This document shows positions 34,582 to 42,650 of a stretch of 64,000 nt of DNA, in pieces; the stretch's first letter is position 1; every line of letters starts with the position of its first letter. The notes beneath the pieces are model-generated. The model did no database searches, was not told where the DNA came from, and saw only the letters and a list, made by a program, of their open reading frames with translations. The position numbers and the translations under genes were made by a program. Location: positions 3,038,001 to 3,102,000 of the forward strand of contig NZ_AP024653.1 of assembly GCF_019977335.1 (NCBI RefSeq), read 5' to 3'. The stretch comes from Arthrobacter sp. NicSoilB4. Lineage in GTDB: Bacteria > Actinomycetota > Actinomycetes > Actinomycetales > Micrococcaceae.

Positions 34582-34890
34582 ATGGATCGAAAACCGTTCC
34601 CGGGCCGTTCCCCAGACTTTCCTGAGGCGCAGACCATCATCGTGTTTTCAACACCGGAGAACCAGTCTACGCAACAACTGCGCCTACGTCGAACCGGCCT
34701 CACCGGACCCTCCGCCTCTCAGAGAACACCTGAGAAAAACAGGCGCGAAAACCAGCCGAAAAAATCACGCAACCTGACTGCAGTCACATTTCCACGCCGG
34801 CACCCCGGACGGTCCGGTGAACAGCATAGAGTAGATTTCGTCGAATCCCACAAACAGCCACCGAAGCTGTAAGCGAAGAATGGACCCGCG
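34582..34890. promoter_or_regulatory. Divergent spacer between tRNA-Trp and the aminotransferase gene
   Basis: 309 bases without a gene. The left half carries the promoter candidate for tRNA-Trp (34664-34693). The right half carries a perfect 12-base palindrome TGACTGCAGTCA (34775-34786) and an AT-rich TAGAGTAGATT stretch near 34826-34836 that may be the -10 region of the aminotransferase gene. Confidence 0.5.
34664..34693 (-). promoter_or_regulatory. Candidate promoter of tRNA-Trp/secE/nusG
   Basis: On the minus strand, TTCGAC (34688-34693) and TAGACT (34664-34669) lie 18 bases apart, about 80 bases upstream of the mature tRNA 5' end. Confidence 0.4.
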
Positions 34891-36108
34891 ATGCCTGCCG
34901 CCCGCATTTCACAGCGTATTTCCGCCATAGCCGAATCTGCCACGTTGGCTGTTGATGCCAAGGCGAAGGCACTGAAGGCGGCCGGCCGCCCCGTGATCGG
35001 TTTTGGCGCCGGCGAACCGGACTTCCCGACCCCCGGTTACATCGTGCAGGCAGCCATCGAAGCCGCCGGCCAGCCGAAGTTTCACCGCTATTCTCCGGCC
35101 GGCGGCCTGCCGGAGCTCAAGCAGGCCATCGCGGACAAGACGTTCCGGGATTCCGGCTACAAGGCCGAGGCATCGCAGGTGCTCGTCACCAACGGCGGCA
35201 AGCAGGCCGTGTACAACACTTTCGCCACCCTGCTGGATCCGGGCGACGAGGTCATCGTCCCCACACCGTTCTGGACGACTTACCCTGAGGCCATCCGGCT
35301 CGCTGGAGGTGTGCCGGTCGAGGTCTTCGCGGGACCGGAGCAGGAGTACCTGGTCACGGTGGAGCAGCTCGAGGCCGCGCTCACGGACCGCACCAAGATC
35401 CTGCTCTTCGTGTCCCCCTCCAACCCCACGGGGGCCGTCTACTCGCCGGAGCAGGTCAGGGAGATCGGCCAGTGGGCCGCTTCCAAGGGCCTGTGGGTAG
35501 TGACGGATGAGATCTACGAGCACCTGACCTACGACGGCGTTCCCTTCACGTCGATCGCCACGGCCGTCCCGGAGCTGGGCGACAAAGTTGTCATCCTCAA
35601 CGGTGTTGCGAAGACCTATGCCATGACCGGCTGGCGCGTGGGCTGGATGATCGGCCCGGCCGACGTCATCAAGGCCGCCACCAACCTGCAGTCGCACGCG
35701 ACATCGAACGTCTCCAACATCCCGCAGATGGCCGCCCTCGCAGCAGTGTCCGGCCCGCTGACCGCCGTCGACGAGATGAAACTCGCCTTCGACCGCCGCC
35801 GCAAAGCCATCGTTGCCGGGTTGAACGCCATCGAGGGTGTTGAATGCCCGACGCCGAAGGGCGCGTTCTACGTCTACGCGGACGTCCGCGCCCTGCTCGG
35901 CAAGGAGTTCCCGTCCGCGAACGGGCCCGTCCGGCCTTCGACGTCGGCGGAACTGGCCACCCTGATCCTGGACGAAGTCGAAGTGGCAGTCGTTCCGGGC
36001 GAGGCTTTCGGCCCCTCCGGCTACCTGCGCCTTTCCTACGCCCTCGGCGACGAGGACCTGGCTGCCGGTGTCGCACGCCTGCAGGACTTCCTCGGCAAGG
36101 CCAAATAG
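34891..36108 (+). CDS. aspC: Pyridoxal-phosphate aspartate aminotransferase, class I
   Basis: Encodes a 405-residue fold-type I aminotransferase that interconverts aspartate/2-oxoglutarate and oxaloacetate/glutamate. The PLP-binding lysine is K241 in [17 protein letters not shown]178 in [10 protein letters not shown] and D206 in VTDEIYEHL are the cofactor-contacting residues, and the C-terminal substrate-binding Arg lies in [22 protein letters not shown] is the N-terminal signature of the Ib subgroup. It is divergent from tRNA-Trp and ends before a strong hairpin. Ib enzymes can also accept other substrates such as prephenate. Confidence 0.92.
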   Translation: MPAARISQRISAIAESATLAVDAKAKALKAAGRPVIGFGAGEPDFPTPGYIVQAAIEAAGQPKFHRYSPAGGLPELKQAIADKTFRDSGYKAEASQVLVTNGGKQAVYNTFATLLDPGDEVIVPTPFWTTYPEAIRLAGGVPVEVFAGPEQEYLVTVEQLEAALTDRTKILLFVSPSNPTGAVYSPEQVREIGQWAASKGLWVVTDEIYEHLTYDGVPFTSIATAVPELGDKVVILNGVAKTYAMTGWRVGWMIGPADVIKAATNLQSHATSNVSNIPQMAALAAVSGPLTAVDEMKLAFDRRRKAIVAGLNAIEGVECPTPKGAFYVYADVRALLGKEFPSANGPVRPSTSAELATLILDEVEVAVVPGEAFGPSGYLRLSYALGDEDLAAGVARLQDFLGKAK

Positions 36109-36155
36109 GACGCTTCAGCACCTCTTCCCGCTGGACATGTCCAGCCGCAGACACC

Positions 36156-36188
36156 AACAGTGGGCAGAATGCCATTCTGCCCACTGTT
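36156..36188 (+). terminator. Terminator after the aminotransferase gene
   Basis: A perfect 15-base stem AACAGTGGGCAGAAT/ATTCTGCCCACTGTT around a three-base loop, 48 bases past the stop, followed by TTCGTGTTT. A separate 14-base palindrome CTGGACATGTCCAG lies just before it (36131-36144). Confidence 0.85.
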
Positions 36189-36273
36189 CGTGTTTAAGAA
36201 TGGGCATGTCCCGGGTGCATGGTGAGGGAGCGCCCGGAGTCCAGCCCCCAACGTGAGGGAGCGTCGGTGCGGG

Positions 36274-36942
36274 CTAGAGGAGCCGGCGTTCGGCGGCCCA
36301 GCGCGTGAGTTCGTGCCGGCTGGAGAGCTGGAGCTTGCGGAGTACCGCAGAGACGTGGGTTTCCACTGTCTTGATCGAGATGAACAGCTCCTTGGCGACT
36401 TCCTTGTAGCTGTATCCGCGGGCGATCAGCCGCATCACCTCGAGTTCGCGGGCGGACAGCCGGTCCAGTTCGTCGTCGGCGATGTCCGCCGGGGCGGTGC
36501 CGAAGGCATCGAGCACAAAGCCCGCCAGCCGGGGCGAGAAGACCGCGTCCCCGCCCGCGACCCGGCGGACCGCGTCGGAGATCTCCGCGCCGGAAATGGT
36601 TTTGGTGACATAGCCGCGCGCTCCGGCCCGGATCACCGAGACGACGTCCTCGGCCGCGTCCGAGACGCTCAGGGCAAGGAAACGGGTGCTGCCCAGCAAG
36701 GGCGCGGAGCCGGCCAGCACTTCGCGCCCGCCGCCGCCGAGTCCGCCCGGAAGGTGGACATCGAGGAGCACGACGTCGGGACGTACGGCCGCGATCACGG
36801 CGACTGCCTCTTCCACCGTTCCGGCCTCGCCGGCAACAACGATGTTCGGGTCCAGGTCGGCCTTCAGGCCGGACCGGAAGATGGCATGGTCGTCCACGAT
36901 CACCACCCGGATCCCCGGGCTCCCGGCTTCGGTAGTGTTCAC
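36274..36942 (-). CDS. NarL/LuxR-family response regulator of the PspC-linked two-component system
   Basis: Encodes 222 residues: receiver domain (residues 10-130) with the acidic pair VDDH, phosphoacceptor D61 in VVLLDVHLPGG and the switch lysine in YVTKTISG, then a LuxR-type helix-turn-helix (LSARELEVMRLIARGYSYKE ... TVETHVSAVLRKL). Its GTG start overlaps the upstream kinase stop by four bases, so the pair is coupled. It probably controls envelope-stress genes including the divergent PspC operon, by analogy with LiaR-like systems. Confidence 0.93.
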   Translation of the reverse strand: MNTTEAGSPGIRVVIVDDHAIFRSGLKADLDPNIVVAGEAGTVEEAVAVIAAVRPDVVLLDVHLPGGLGGGGREVLAGSAPLLGSTRFLALSVSDAAEDVVSVIRAGARGYVTKTISGAEISDAVRRVAGGDAVFSPRLAGFVLDAFGTAPADIADDELDRLSARELEVMRLIARGYSYKEVAKELFISIKTVETHVSAVLRKLQLSSRHELTRWAAERRLL

Positions 36943-38336
36943 AGTCTGGCCTCTCCATTGCTGTTGTTGGTGGCGGCTCCGGCGGATGCTCCCGTCGGCA
37001 GGGGAAGCCGGAGGCGCACCTCGGTGCCGTCCTGGCTGCTGTTGATGCCGGCGGTGCCGCCGTGGCGGTTCATCCGGCCGACAATCGATTCCCGGACTCC
37101 CAGCCGGTCTGCCGGGACGGCGTCCGGATCGAAGCCCGGGCCGCGGTCCTTCACGAAGACCTCCGCCGCGCCGTCGGTGACTTCCAGGTACACCGACACG
37201 GCGCCGCCGCCGTGCCGGGCCGCGTTCAGCATGGCCTCGCGGGCGGCCTGGACGAGTGCCTCGTGGCGTTCGGACATGGCGCAGTCTCCCACGGTGACCA
37301 CCTCGACGGCGTGGCCCAGGGAGTCTTCCACTTCCGCAGCCGCGGCGTTGATGCGCTCTGAGAGCTGTCCGGCTTCCTTGCCCGTATCCCGGTACAGCCA
37401 GCCCCTCAGCTCCCGCTCCTGGGCGCGGGCAAGGCGGACGACGTCGGTCTCATTACCGGCGCGCCGCTGGATCAGTGCCAGCGTCTGCAGCACGGAGTCA
37501 TGGAGGTGGGCGGCGATCTCGGCCCGTTCCGTCGCGCGGACCCGCCCTGCGCGCTCCGCCTCCAGGTCCCGCCAGAACTTCAGCCCCCATGGCAGGAGGA
37601 CCAGCGCGACGCCGCCGAGCACGGCCACCGAGGACAGCAGGGCCAGCCACGTCTGTTCCCAGGACCCGGAGCCCGACACCATGACCAGGACCCCGGCCAC
37701 TACGAGCGCCAGCCCGGCAGCGAGGCGTGCCCAGCCGCCGGCCTGGTCCGCCTTGGTCTTGTCCACGAGGCCGGCCCGGCGCGTCTCATCCAACTGCATC
37801 CAGGCGATGGCCGCGCCGCCGAGGATGGCCGCAACCGGAATGAGGGTCCCGAGGGGAACATCAACGCCGAGCAGCCGTGCGATCAGGATGCCGGCGGCCA
37901 GCAGCAGGCCCGCCCCGAGCAGAATCTCTTTGCCGTAGCGCACGCCGGTGACCCTGCTCCGCCAGGAATCGGCAGGAGCAGCGCTGGCCAGCCCGGCTAG
38001 CGCTCCGGCGGTCGCCGGGCCGGCAGCCGCCGCCGGGGACGCGTCCGCCGTCGAAGGTTGGGCGTAAGGGGCCACATAGGGTGCGCTTACGGCCGGGGCA
38101 ATGGGCGACGCCGGCTGCCGGGCATTGCGTTTGGCGCTTTCGTCCGCGGTGGGAACCATGATCCAGAGCCAGGCGTAGAAGGCCACCCCGGCGCCGCCCG
38201 CGAGCGCGGCCACCACCATGCCGATACGGACCATCCGCAGCGGCCAGCCCAGATGACGGGCGAGGCCGGCGCAGACGCCGGCAATCACCCGATCGCTGCC
38301 GCGGACCAGCGGCGGGCGGGAAACGGCGGTTGTCAT
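36939..38336 (-). CDS. PspC-fused sensor histidine kinase (HisKA_3 type)
   Basis: Encodes 465 residues. Layout: an N-terminal PspC domain (residues 8-63, RGSDRVIAGVCAGLARHLG, one helix), a Pro/Ala linker, four more transmembrane helices (about 137-250), the dimerisation/phosphoacceptor helix with H279 in AAHLHDSVLQTLALI, then the ATPase domain with N371 (REAMLNAARHGG) and VKDRGPGFDP. PspC-fused kinases with a NarL-type partner sense envelope damage in actinobacteria. It is divergent from the PspC membrane protein at 38461 with a 124-base spacer that must contain both promoters. Confidence 0.93.
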   Translation of the reverse strand: MTTAVSRPPLVRGSDRVIAGVCAGLARHLGWPLRMVRIGMVVAALAGGAGVAFYAWLWIMVPTADESAKRNARQPASPIAPAVSAPYVAPYAQPSTADASPAAAAGPATAGALAGLASAAPADSWRSRVTGVRYGKEILLGAGLLLAAGILIARLLGVDVPLGTLIPVAAILGGAAIAWMQLDETRRAGLVDKTKADQAGGWARLAAGLALVVAGVLVMVSGSGSWEQTWLALLSSVAVLGGVALVLLPWGLKFWRDLEAERAGRVRATERAEIAAHLHDSVLQTLALIQRRAGNETDVVRLARAQERELRGWLYRDTGKEAGQLSERINAAAAEVEDSLGHAVEVVTVGDCAMSERHEALVQAAREAMLNAARHGGGAVSVYLEVTDGAAEVFVKDRGPGFDPDAVPADRLGVRESIVGRMNRHGGTAGINSSQDGTEVRLRLPLPTGASAGAATNNSNGEARL

Positions 38337-38460
38337 GACTCAATCCAAGCACGGATCAGGGTTCCCCGGACCCGTTTCCGGCCCTAACCGGGGGTGTCTC
38401 AGGGACAGTTCAGGGTGTTCCCCAGTAGAGCGGATTGGCGCCAGGCGGAAGGATCGAAGT

Positions 38461-40104
38461 ATGAACCCGCACACTGACCACCCCGCCGATGGCCACAACT
38501 CTGGAGGCCACAACTCCGAAGGCGACGACTCTTCAGGCCGCACTGCCGGACAACCTGCCGGGCAACCCGCCGGACAACCGTCGGGGCCGACGGTGGAACG
38601 GTCCGGCGCGGACCAGCTGCCCGCCGCCGACAGCTCCCCCACTGCTCCGGTTGATGCTTCCGCCACCCTGCCGCTGGATTTTTCGACCGGCGCTGGCGCC
38701 GGGGATGGCGCCGGGACGCCGCCTCCGCCGCCCCCGCCCTACTACGGCGCGGCCTTTGGCGCGACGCCCCCGCCGGCGGGGAGTGAGCCGCTGAATTTCT
38801 TCGACTGGATCCGCAGCCAGGGCATCCACCGCGGCCGCGAGCGCTGGGTGGGCGGCGTCGCCAGCGGCATCGCCGAGCGCTTCGGCGTCGACCCGCTTAT
38901 TGTCCGCGGCATCCTGATCGTCCTGACGGTCTTCGCGGGCGTCGGCGTCCTCCTCTACGGCGTCGCCTGGGCGCTCCTGCCCGAACCCGACGGCCGTATC
39001 CACGTCCAGGAGGCCGCAGCCGGCCGCTGGTCGTCCGGGATGACCGGGGCCCTGATCACCGCGGTGATCGGCTTCCCCAGCCTGGGCGCCGGCGTCTGGG
39101 GCTGGGACCGCTACGGCTTCGGCGGCTTCATCTGGACGGTCTTCTGGGTGGGTGGCGTCATCTACCTCATCTACTACCTGACCCAGCGCAACAAGTCCCG
39201 GAACGGAGCCACTCTTATGTCCTCGAGTCCGCAGCCCGGCGGCCCGGCAAGCCCGGCCTACCCGCCGAGCCCGACAACACCTTCAACACTTTCAACACCG
39301 GCGGCGCCCTTCGCCACCACGGGCTACGGCTCGTCGGATGCCCTGCCCCGCTACGGCGAGTCATCAGTCCCCGCCCCCGGCTGGGGCACGCCCCCGCCGT
39401 CGGGTCCTGTTCCTCCTCCCGGGAGCGGCTACCGGCCGGTGCCGGGCGGCGGCCCGGTCCCGCCGGCCAAACCACGAAACTACGGCCCCGGCGCCCCCGC
39501 CGTTGCGGTCACCGCCGGCCTGGCCCTGCTGGTGGGCGGCGGCATCAAAGCCCTCGACGTCGCGAACGTTATCGATCTCGGCACGTCCAGCAACGCCGTC
39601 GTCTGGGCCAGTGCCGCGGCGGTCCTGGGCCTGGGCATTCTCATTGCCGGCCTCCGTGGCCGCACTTCGGGCATCCTCGGGTTCTTCGCCGCGGTCGCCC
39701 TGATTGTCGGCGGAATCTTCAATGTTCTCCCCAACGGTGACCGCTTCCGCCCGCAGAACGCCGACTGGTCACCGGTGAGCATCGAACAGGCCCAGGGTGG
39801 TTTCGACATCACGGCCGGAACCGGGACCGTGGACTTGACGAGGGTTGCGCTCAACCCGCCGCTGGGCACCGATCTCGTGGTCCCCATCGACGCCACCGCG
39901 AGCAACCTTACGGTGATCATTCCGGACACCGTTCCGGTGGAAGTCCGCGCCGACATGACCATGGGAAACCTCAACGAGGGCAGCCAGAGCCACGGCGGCA
40001 TGACCACCCAGCAAAGCAACTACAACACCGGCAAGCCGGGAGCGACGCTGATCGTGACTGTCAACGGCACCTTCAGCAACGTCACCATCAAGGAAGGGAA
40101 CTGA
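38461..40104 (+). CDS. PspC-domain membrane protein with LiaF-like C-terminal domain
   Basis: Encodes 547 residues from an ATG with AAGGATC upstream. Layout: hydrophilic His/Gly/Pro-rich N-terminus (1-110), PspC domain (about 118-180, HRGRERWVGGVASGIAERFG), further helices, a Pro/Ser-rich linker, more helices (about 345-420) and a C-terminal beta-rich domain (FDITAGTGTVDLTRVALNPP ... LTVIIPDTVPVEVRADMTMG) like the LiaF/DUF4097 toast-rack fold. By analogy with LiaF and corynebacterial EsrI, it may restrain the divergent kinase. First gene of a three-gene operon. Confidence 0.88.
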   Translation: MNPHTDHPADGHNSGGHNSEGDDSSGRTAGQPAGQPAGQPSGPTVERSGADQLPAADSSPTAPVDASATLPLDFSTGAGAGDGAGTPPPPPPPYYGAAFGATPPPAGSEPLNFFDWIRSQGIHRGRERWVGGVASGIAERFGVDPLIVRGILIVLTVFAGVGVLLYGVAWALLPEPDGRIHVQEAAAGRWSSGMTGALITAVIGFPSLGAGVWGWDRYGFGGFIWTVFWVGGVIYLIYYLTQRNKSRNGATLMSSSPQPGGPASPAYPPSPTTPSTLSTPAAPFATTGYGSSDALPRYGESSVPAPGWGTPPPSGPVPPPGSGYRPVPGGGPVPPAKPRNYGPGAPAVAVTAGLALLVGGGIKALDVANVIDLGTSSNAVVWASAAAVLGLGILIAGLRGRTSGILGFFAAVALIVGGIFNVLPNGDRFRPQNADWSPVSIEQAQGGFDITAGTGTVDLTRVALNPPLGTDLVVPIDATASNLTVIIPDTVPVEVRADMTMGNLNEGSQSHGGMTTQQSNYNTGKPGATLIVTVNGTFSNVTIKEGN

Positions 40105-40105
40105 C

Positions 40106-40402
40106 ATGAGCAGCTACGACGCACCGACGGGCAGCCAGGAAGGCAGCGGCCCGGCCACTCCCCCGCCGCTCGAAGGAACGGAGCCGCCGGCGGATTCCCC
40201 GGCCCGCGTGGGCACCATCGTCTGGGGGCTGATCGTGGTGGCCCTCGCCGCGCTCATCATCATTTCCCAGCTCGGCATCGTGGCCCTCAACGGGACATAC
40301 GTGGCGATCGGCCTGATGATTGGCGCCGGGGCGGCTCTTGTGATCGGCGGGCTGCTCTCGGCCCGGGGACGTGACAAAGAAGCATCGACAGGGAAGTCTT
40401 GA
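40106..40402 (+). CDS. Small two-helix membrane protein of the PspC locus
   Basis: Encodes 98 residues starting one base after the previous stop. The N-terminal 33 residues are hydrophilic and Pro/Gly-rich, followed by two transmembrane helices (VGTIVWGLIVVALAALIIIS and YVAIGLMIGAGAALVIGGLL) and a short charged tail. No family with a known role is recognised. Its tight spacing on both sides makes it part of the PspC operon and suggests a role in the same envelope response. Confidence 0.85.
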   Translation: MSSYDAPTGSQEGSGPATPPPLEGTEPPADSPARVGTIVWGLIVVALAALIIISQLGIVALNGTYVAIGLMIGAGAALVIGGLLSARGRDKEASTGKS

Positions 40403-40405
40403 ACC

Positions 40406-40660
40406 ATGGAAAAATTCTTTAGCACCGTCAGGGGCCTTGGCCTGAAACGCGGTCCGCAGCGCTGGTTGGGCGGCGTCTGCGGCGGGATCGCGGCCAAGCT
40501 GAACGTGGATGTTGCGTTCGTCCGGATCGCTTTCCTGCTGTTCGCGCTGCTTCCCGGACCTGCTTTCGTCCTCTACCTCATCGCCTGGTTGCTCCTTCCG
40601 GACCAGCGGAACGCCATCGTCCTTGAGTCCTTCCTGGCGAAGCGCTCAACCCGGCCCTGA
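40406..40660 (+). CDS. Stand-alone PspC-domain protein
   Basis: Encodes 84 residues, almost entirely one PspC domain: GLKRGPQRWLGGVCGGIAAK, a transmembrane segment (VRIAFLLFALLPGPAFVLYL) and the IAWLLLPDQRNAIV end. It is the third PspC domain in this locus, after those in the kinase and in the 547-residue protein. It starts three bases after the previous stop. PspC proteins act in membrane-stress signalling in other bacteria. Confidence 0.92.
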   Translation: MEKFFSTVRGLGLKRGPQRWLGGVCGGIAAKLNVDVAFVRIAFLLFALLPGPAFVLYLIAWLLLPDQRNAIVLESFLAKRSTRP

Positions 40661-40675
40661 ACCCCTCCCGCCTGT

Positions 40676-40715
40676 AAGTGACGTGCCCCTGCCGCCCGGC
40701 AGGGGCACGTCACTT
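40676..40715 (+). terminator. Terminator after the PspC operon
   Basis: A perfect 18-base stem (40676-40693 with 40698-40715) around a four-base loop, 15 bases beyond the last PspC stop, ending in TTTCT. It shares the AAGTGAC segment with the long hairpin at 27807-27869. Confidence 0.88.
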
Positions 40716-40833
40716 TCTGCAACCTGTCGCCCTGTAACCTTTTGTGTCCTGCCCCACACTCACCACTAGACTCTAGGTGAGCTCAGCGTGGCGCTCTGCC
40801 TGTACACCTTCGAACCAGGATTTGAGCCGAGAC

Positions 40834-41859
40834 ATGAAAATTGGAATCCTCACCAGCGGCGGAGACTGCCCCGGACTGAACGCCGTCATCCGTGGCGCCG
40901 TCCTCAAGGGCATCGCCGTCCATGGCCACGAATTCGTGGGATTCCTGGACGGCTGGCGCGGAGTCGTCGAGGGCGACACCATCGACATCCCCCGCACCAT
41001 GGTCCGCGGCATCGCAAAGCAGGGCGGGACCATCCTGGGCACGTCCCGCACCAACCCGTTCGAGAACAACGGCGGGCCCGAGGTCATCAAGGCCAATATG
41101 GACCGGCTCGGCATCGACGCCATCATCGCCATTGGCGGCGAAGGCACCCTGGCGGCAGCCAAGCGGCTCACCGACGCCGGCCTGAAGATCGTCGGCGTCC
41201 CCAAGACCGTCGACAACGACCTCGATGCGACTGACTACACGTTCGGCTTCGACACCGCCGTCGAGATCGCCACCGAGGCAATCGACCGCCTGCGCACCAC
41301 CGGTGAGTCCCACCACCGCTGCATGATCGCCGAGGTGATGGGCCGCCACGTGGGCTGGATCGCCCTGCACGCCGGAATGGCCGCGGGCGCCCACGCCATC
41401 CTGATCCCCGAGCAGAAAGCCTCGATGGAGCAGATCGCCGAGTGGGTCGTCTCGGCCCGCGACCGCGGACGCGCGCCGCTGGTCGTCGTCGCGGAGGGCT
41501 TCGTCCCGGACGGCCAGGAAACGCCGCACTCCGAACGCGGGCTGGACACGTTCGGCCGCCCCCGGCTCGGCGGGATCTCCGAGCGGCTGGCCCCGGATCT
41601 GGAAGCCATGACGGGCATCGAAACCCGGGCCACCGTCCTGGGCCACATCCAGCGCGGCGGGGTTCCCACCGCGTTCGACCGCGTGCTGGCGACCCGCCTG
41701 GGCATGGCCGCCATCGACTCGGTGGTCGAAGGGCGCTGGGGCACCATGGTGTCCCTGAACGGCACGGACATTGTCCACGTGGGCTTCGACGCCGCGCTCG
41801 GCAACCTCAAGACCGTCCCGAAATACCGCTATGACGAGGCTGCCGTCCTCTTCGGCTGA
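40834..41859 (+). CDS. pfkA: 6-phosphofructokinase, ATP-dependent type
   Basis: Encodes 341 residues starting MKIGILTSGGDCPGLNAVIR. It phosphorylates fructose 6-phosphate in glycolysis. The phosphoryl-donor motif is GGEGT with G104, which favours ATP; pyrophosphate enzymes have Asp there. The catalytic PKTVDNDLDATDYTFGFDTA (with K124) is of the actinobacterial group III type. The effector/substrate segment GHIQRGGVPTAFDRVLAT is conserved. The ATG at 40834 has only a weak GAG upstream. A small CACCGGG/CCCGGTG hairpin lies after the stop (41875-41896). Confidence 0.95.
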   Translation: MKIGILTSGGDCPGLNAVIRGAVLKGIAVHGHEFVGFLDGWRGVVEGDTIDIPRTMVRGIAKQGGTILGTSRTNPFENNGGPEVIKANMDRLGIDAIIAIGGEGTLAAAKRLTDAGLKIVGVPKTVDNDLDATDYTFGFDTAVEIATEAIDRLRTTGESHHRCMIAEVMGRHVGWIALHAGMAAGAHAILIPEQKASMEQIAEWVVSARDRGRAPLVVVAEGFVPDGQETPHSERGLDTFGRPRLGGISERLAPDLEAMTGIETRATVLGHIQRGGVPTAFDRVLATRLGMAAIDSVVEGRWGTMVSLNGTDIVHVGFDAALGNLKTVPKYRYDEAAVLFG

Positions 41860-41910
41860 GCCTCTGGTCCTCGGCACCGGGCCCGACACCCCGGTGGGTA
41901 GGGTGGAACC

Positions 41911-42621
41911 ATGACACTTGAGCCCGGTTCGGTCGACATCATCCAGCTCGCGTGGGCCCGCCGACTGGGGATCGACGACGGCGCTTTCGCGGCCGCTGCG
42001 GGCGAACGCATCACCCGTGCAGACGAGGAAGCGCGCGCCGTGCAGTTCATCCGGCTGTTCGGCAACTCCGTCCTGGTGGGCCCGCAATGGGCGCTGGACG
42101 CCGCCGCCGGGCTGTCCGACGGGGAGCTCGCGCAGCACGTCACGCTGTTGACCATCACCCGGGACCATGGCGGCCACGGGCTCGGCGCCGCCGCGCTGTT
42201 CTTCGCGGACGACCTGCCGCTGCAGCAGCCCTCGGAGGATCTGACCGTCTCGCACGGCAACCCGGAGGCCGTCGAACTGGAAGCCGCGTGCCCGCCCGAT
42301 GACGTGAACGAGGTGGGCCTCTCGGACCTCGAGCACCGTTTCACGATCATGCATGTGGAGGAGGGCCGCAGGACCCCCGTCGCGTGCGGCGCCTACACCG
42401 AATGGGAAGGGATCCTGGCCCAGATGGGGGTGCTGGTCGCCCCCGAGTGGCGCCGGCGGGGGCTGGGCTCACTGGCAGCCTCGATTGCTGCCCATGAGGC
42501 GCTCGCCTCGGGCCTGACGCTGCAGTGGCGCTCCGATGTCAGCAACCAGGGCTCCCTGGCGATCGCCCGGAGCCTTGGCTTCACCGCCGGCGGCATCCAG
42601 ACCAGCGTGCTGCTGGGTTGA
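41911..42621 (+). CDS. GNAT-family N-acetyltransferase
   Basis: Encodes 236 residues. The GNAT core is in the C-terminal half: QMGVLVAPEWRRRGLGSLAA is motif A with the R-R-R-G-L-G acetyl-CoA loop, and SNQGSLAIARSLGF is the terminal motif. The N-terminal half, with FGNSVLVGPQWALDAAAG, looks like a degenerate second domain. Substrate unknown. It follows pfkA by 51 bases in the same direction, but a hairpin lies between. Confidence 0.85.
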   Translation: MTLEPGSVDIIQLAWARRLGIDDGAFAAAAGERITRADEEARAVQFIRLFGNSVLVGPQWALDAAAGLSDGELAQHVTLLTITRDHGGHGLGAAALFFADDLPLQQPSEDLTVSHGNPEAVELEAACPPDDVNEVGLSDLEHRFTIMHVEEGRRTPVACGAYTEWEGILAQMGVLVAPEWRRRGLGSLAASIAAHEALASGLTLQWRSDVSNQGSLAIARSLGFTAGGIQTSVLLG

Positions 42622-42650
42622 TCCGGGAGCCTGCCGGGTACGCCCGCTCC

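Noticed and set aside
40834-41859. Pyrophosphate-dependent phosphofructokinase
   Set aside because: PKT in the catalytic loop is shared with pyrophosphate enzymes, but the donor site has Gly104 (GGEGT), which favours ATP.
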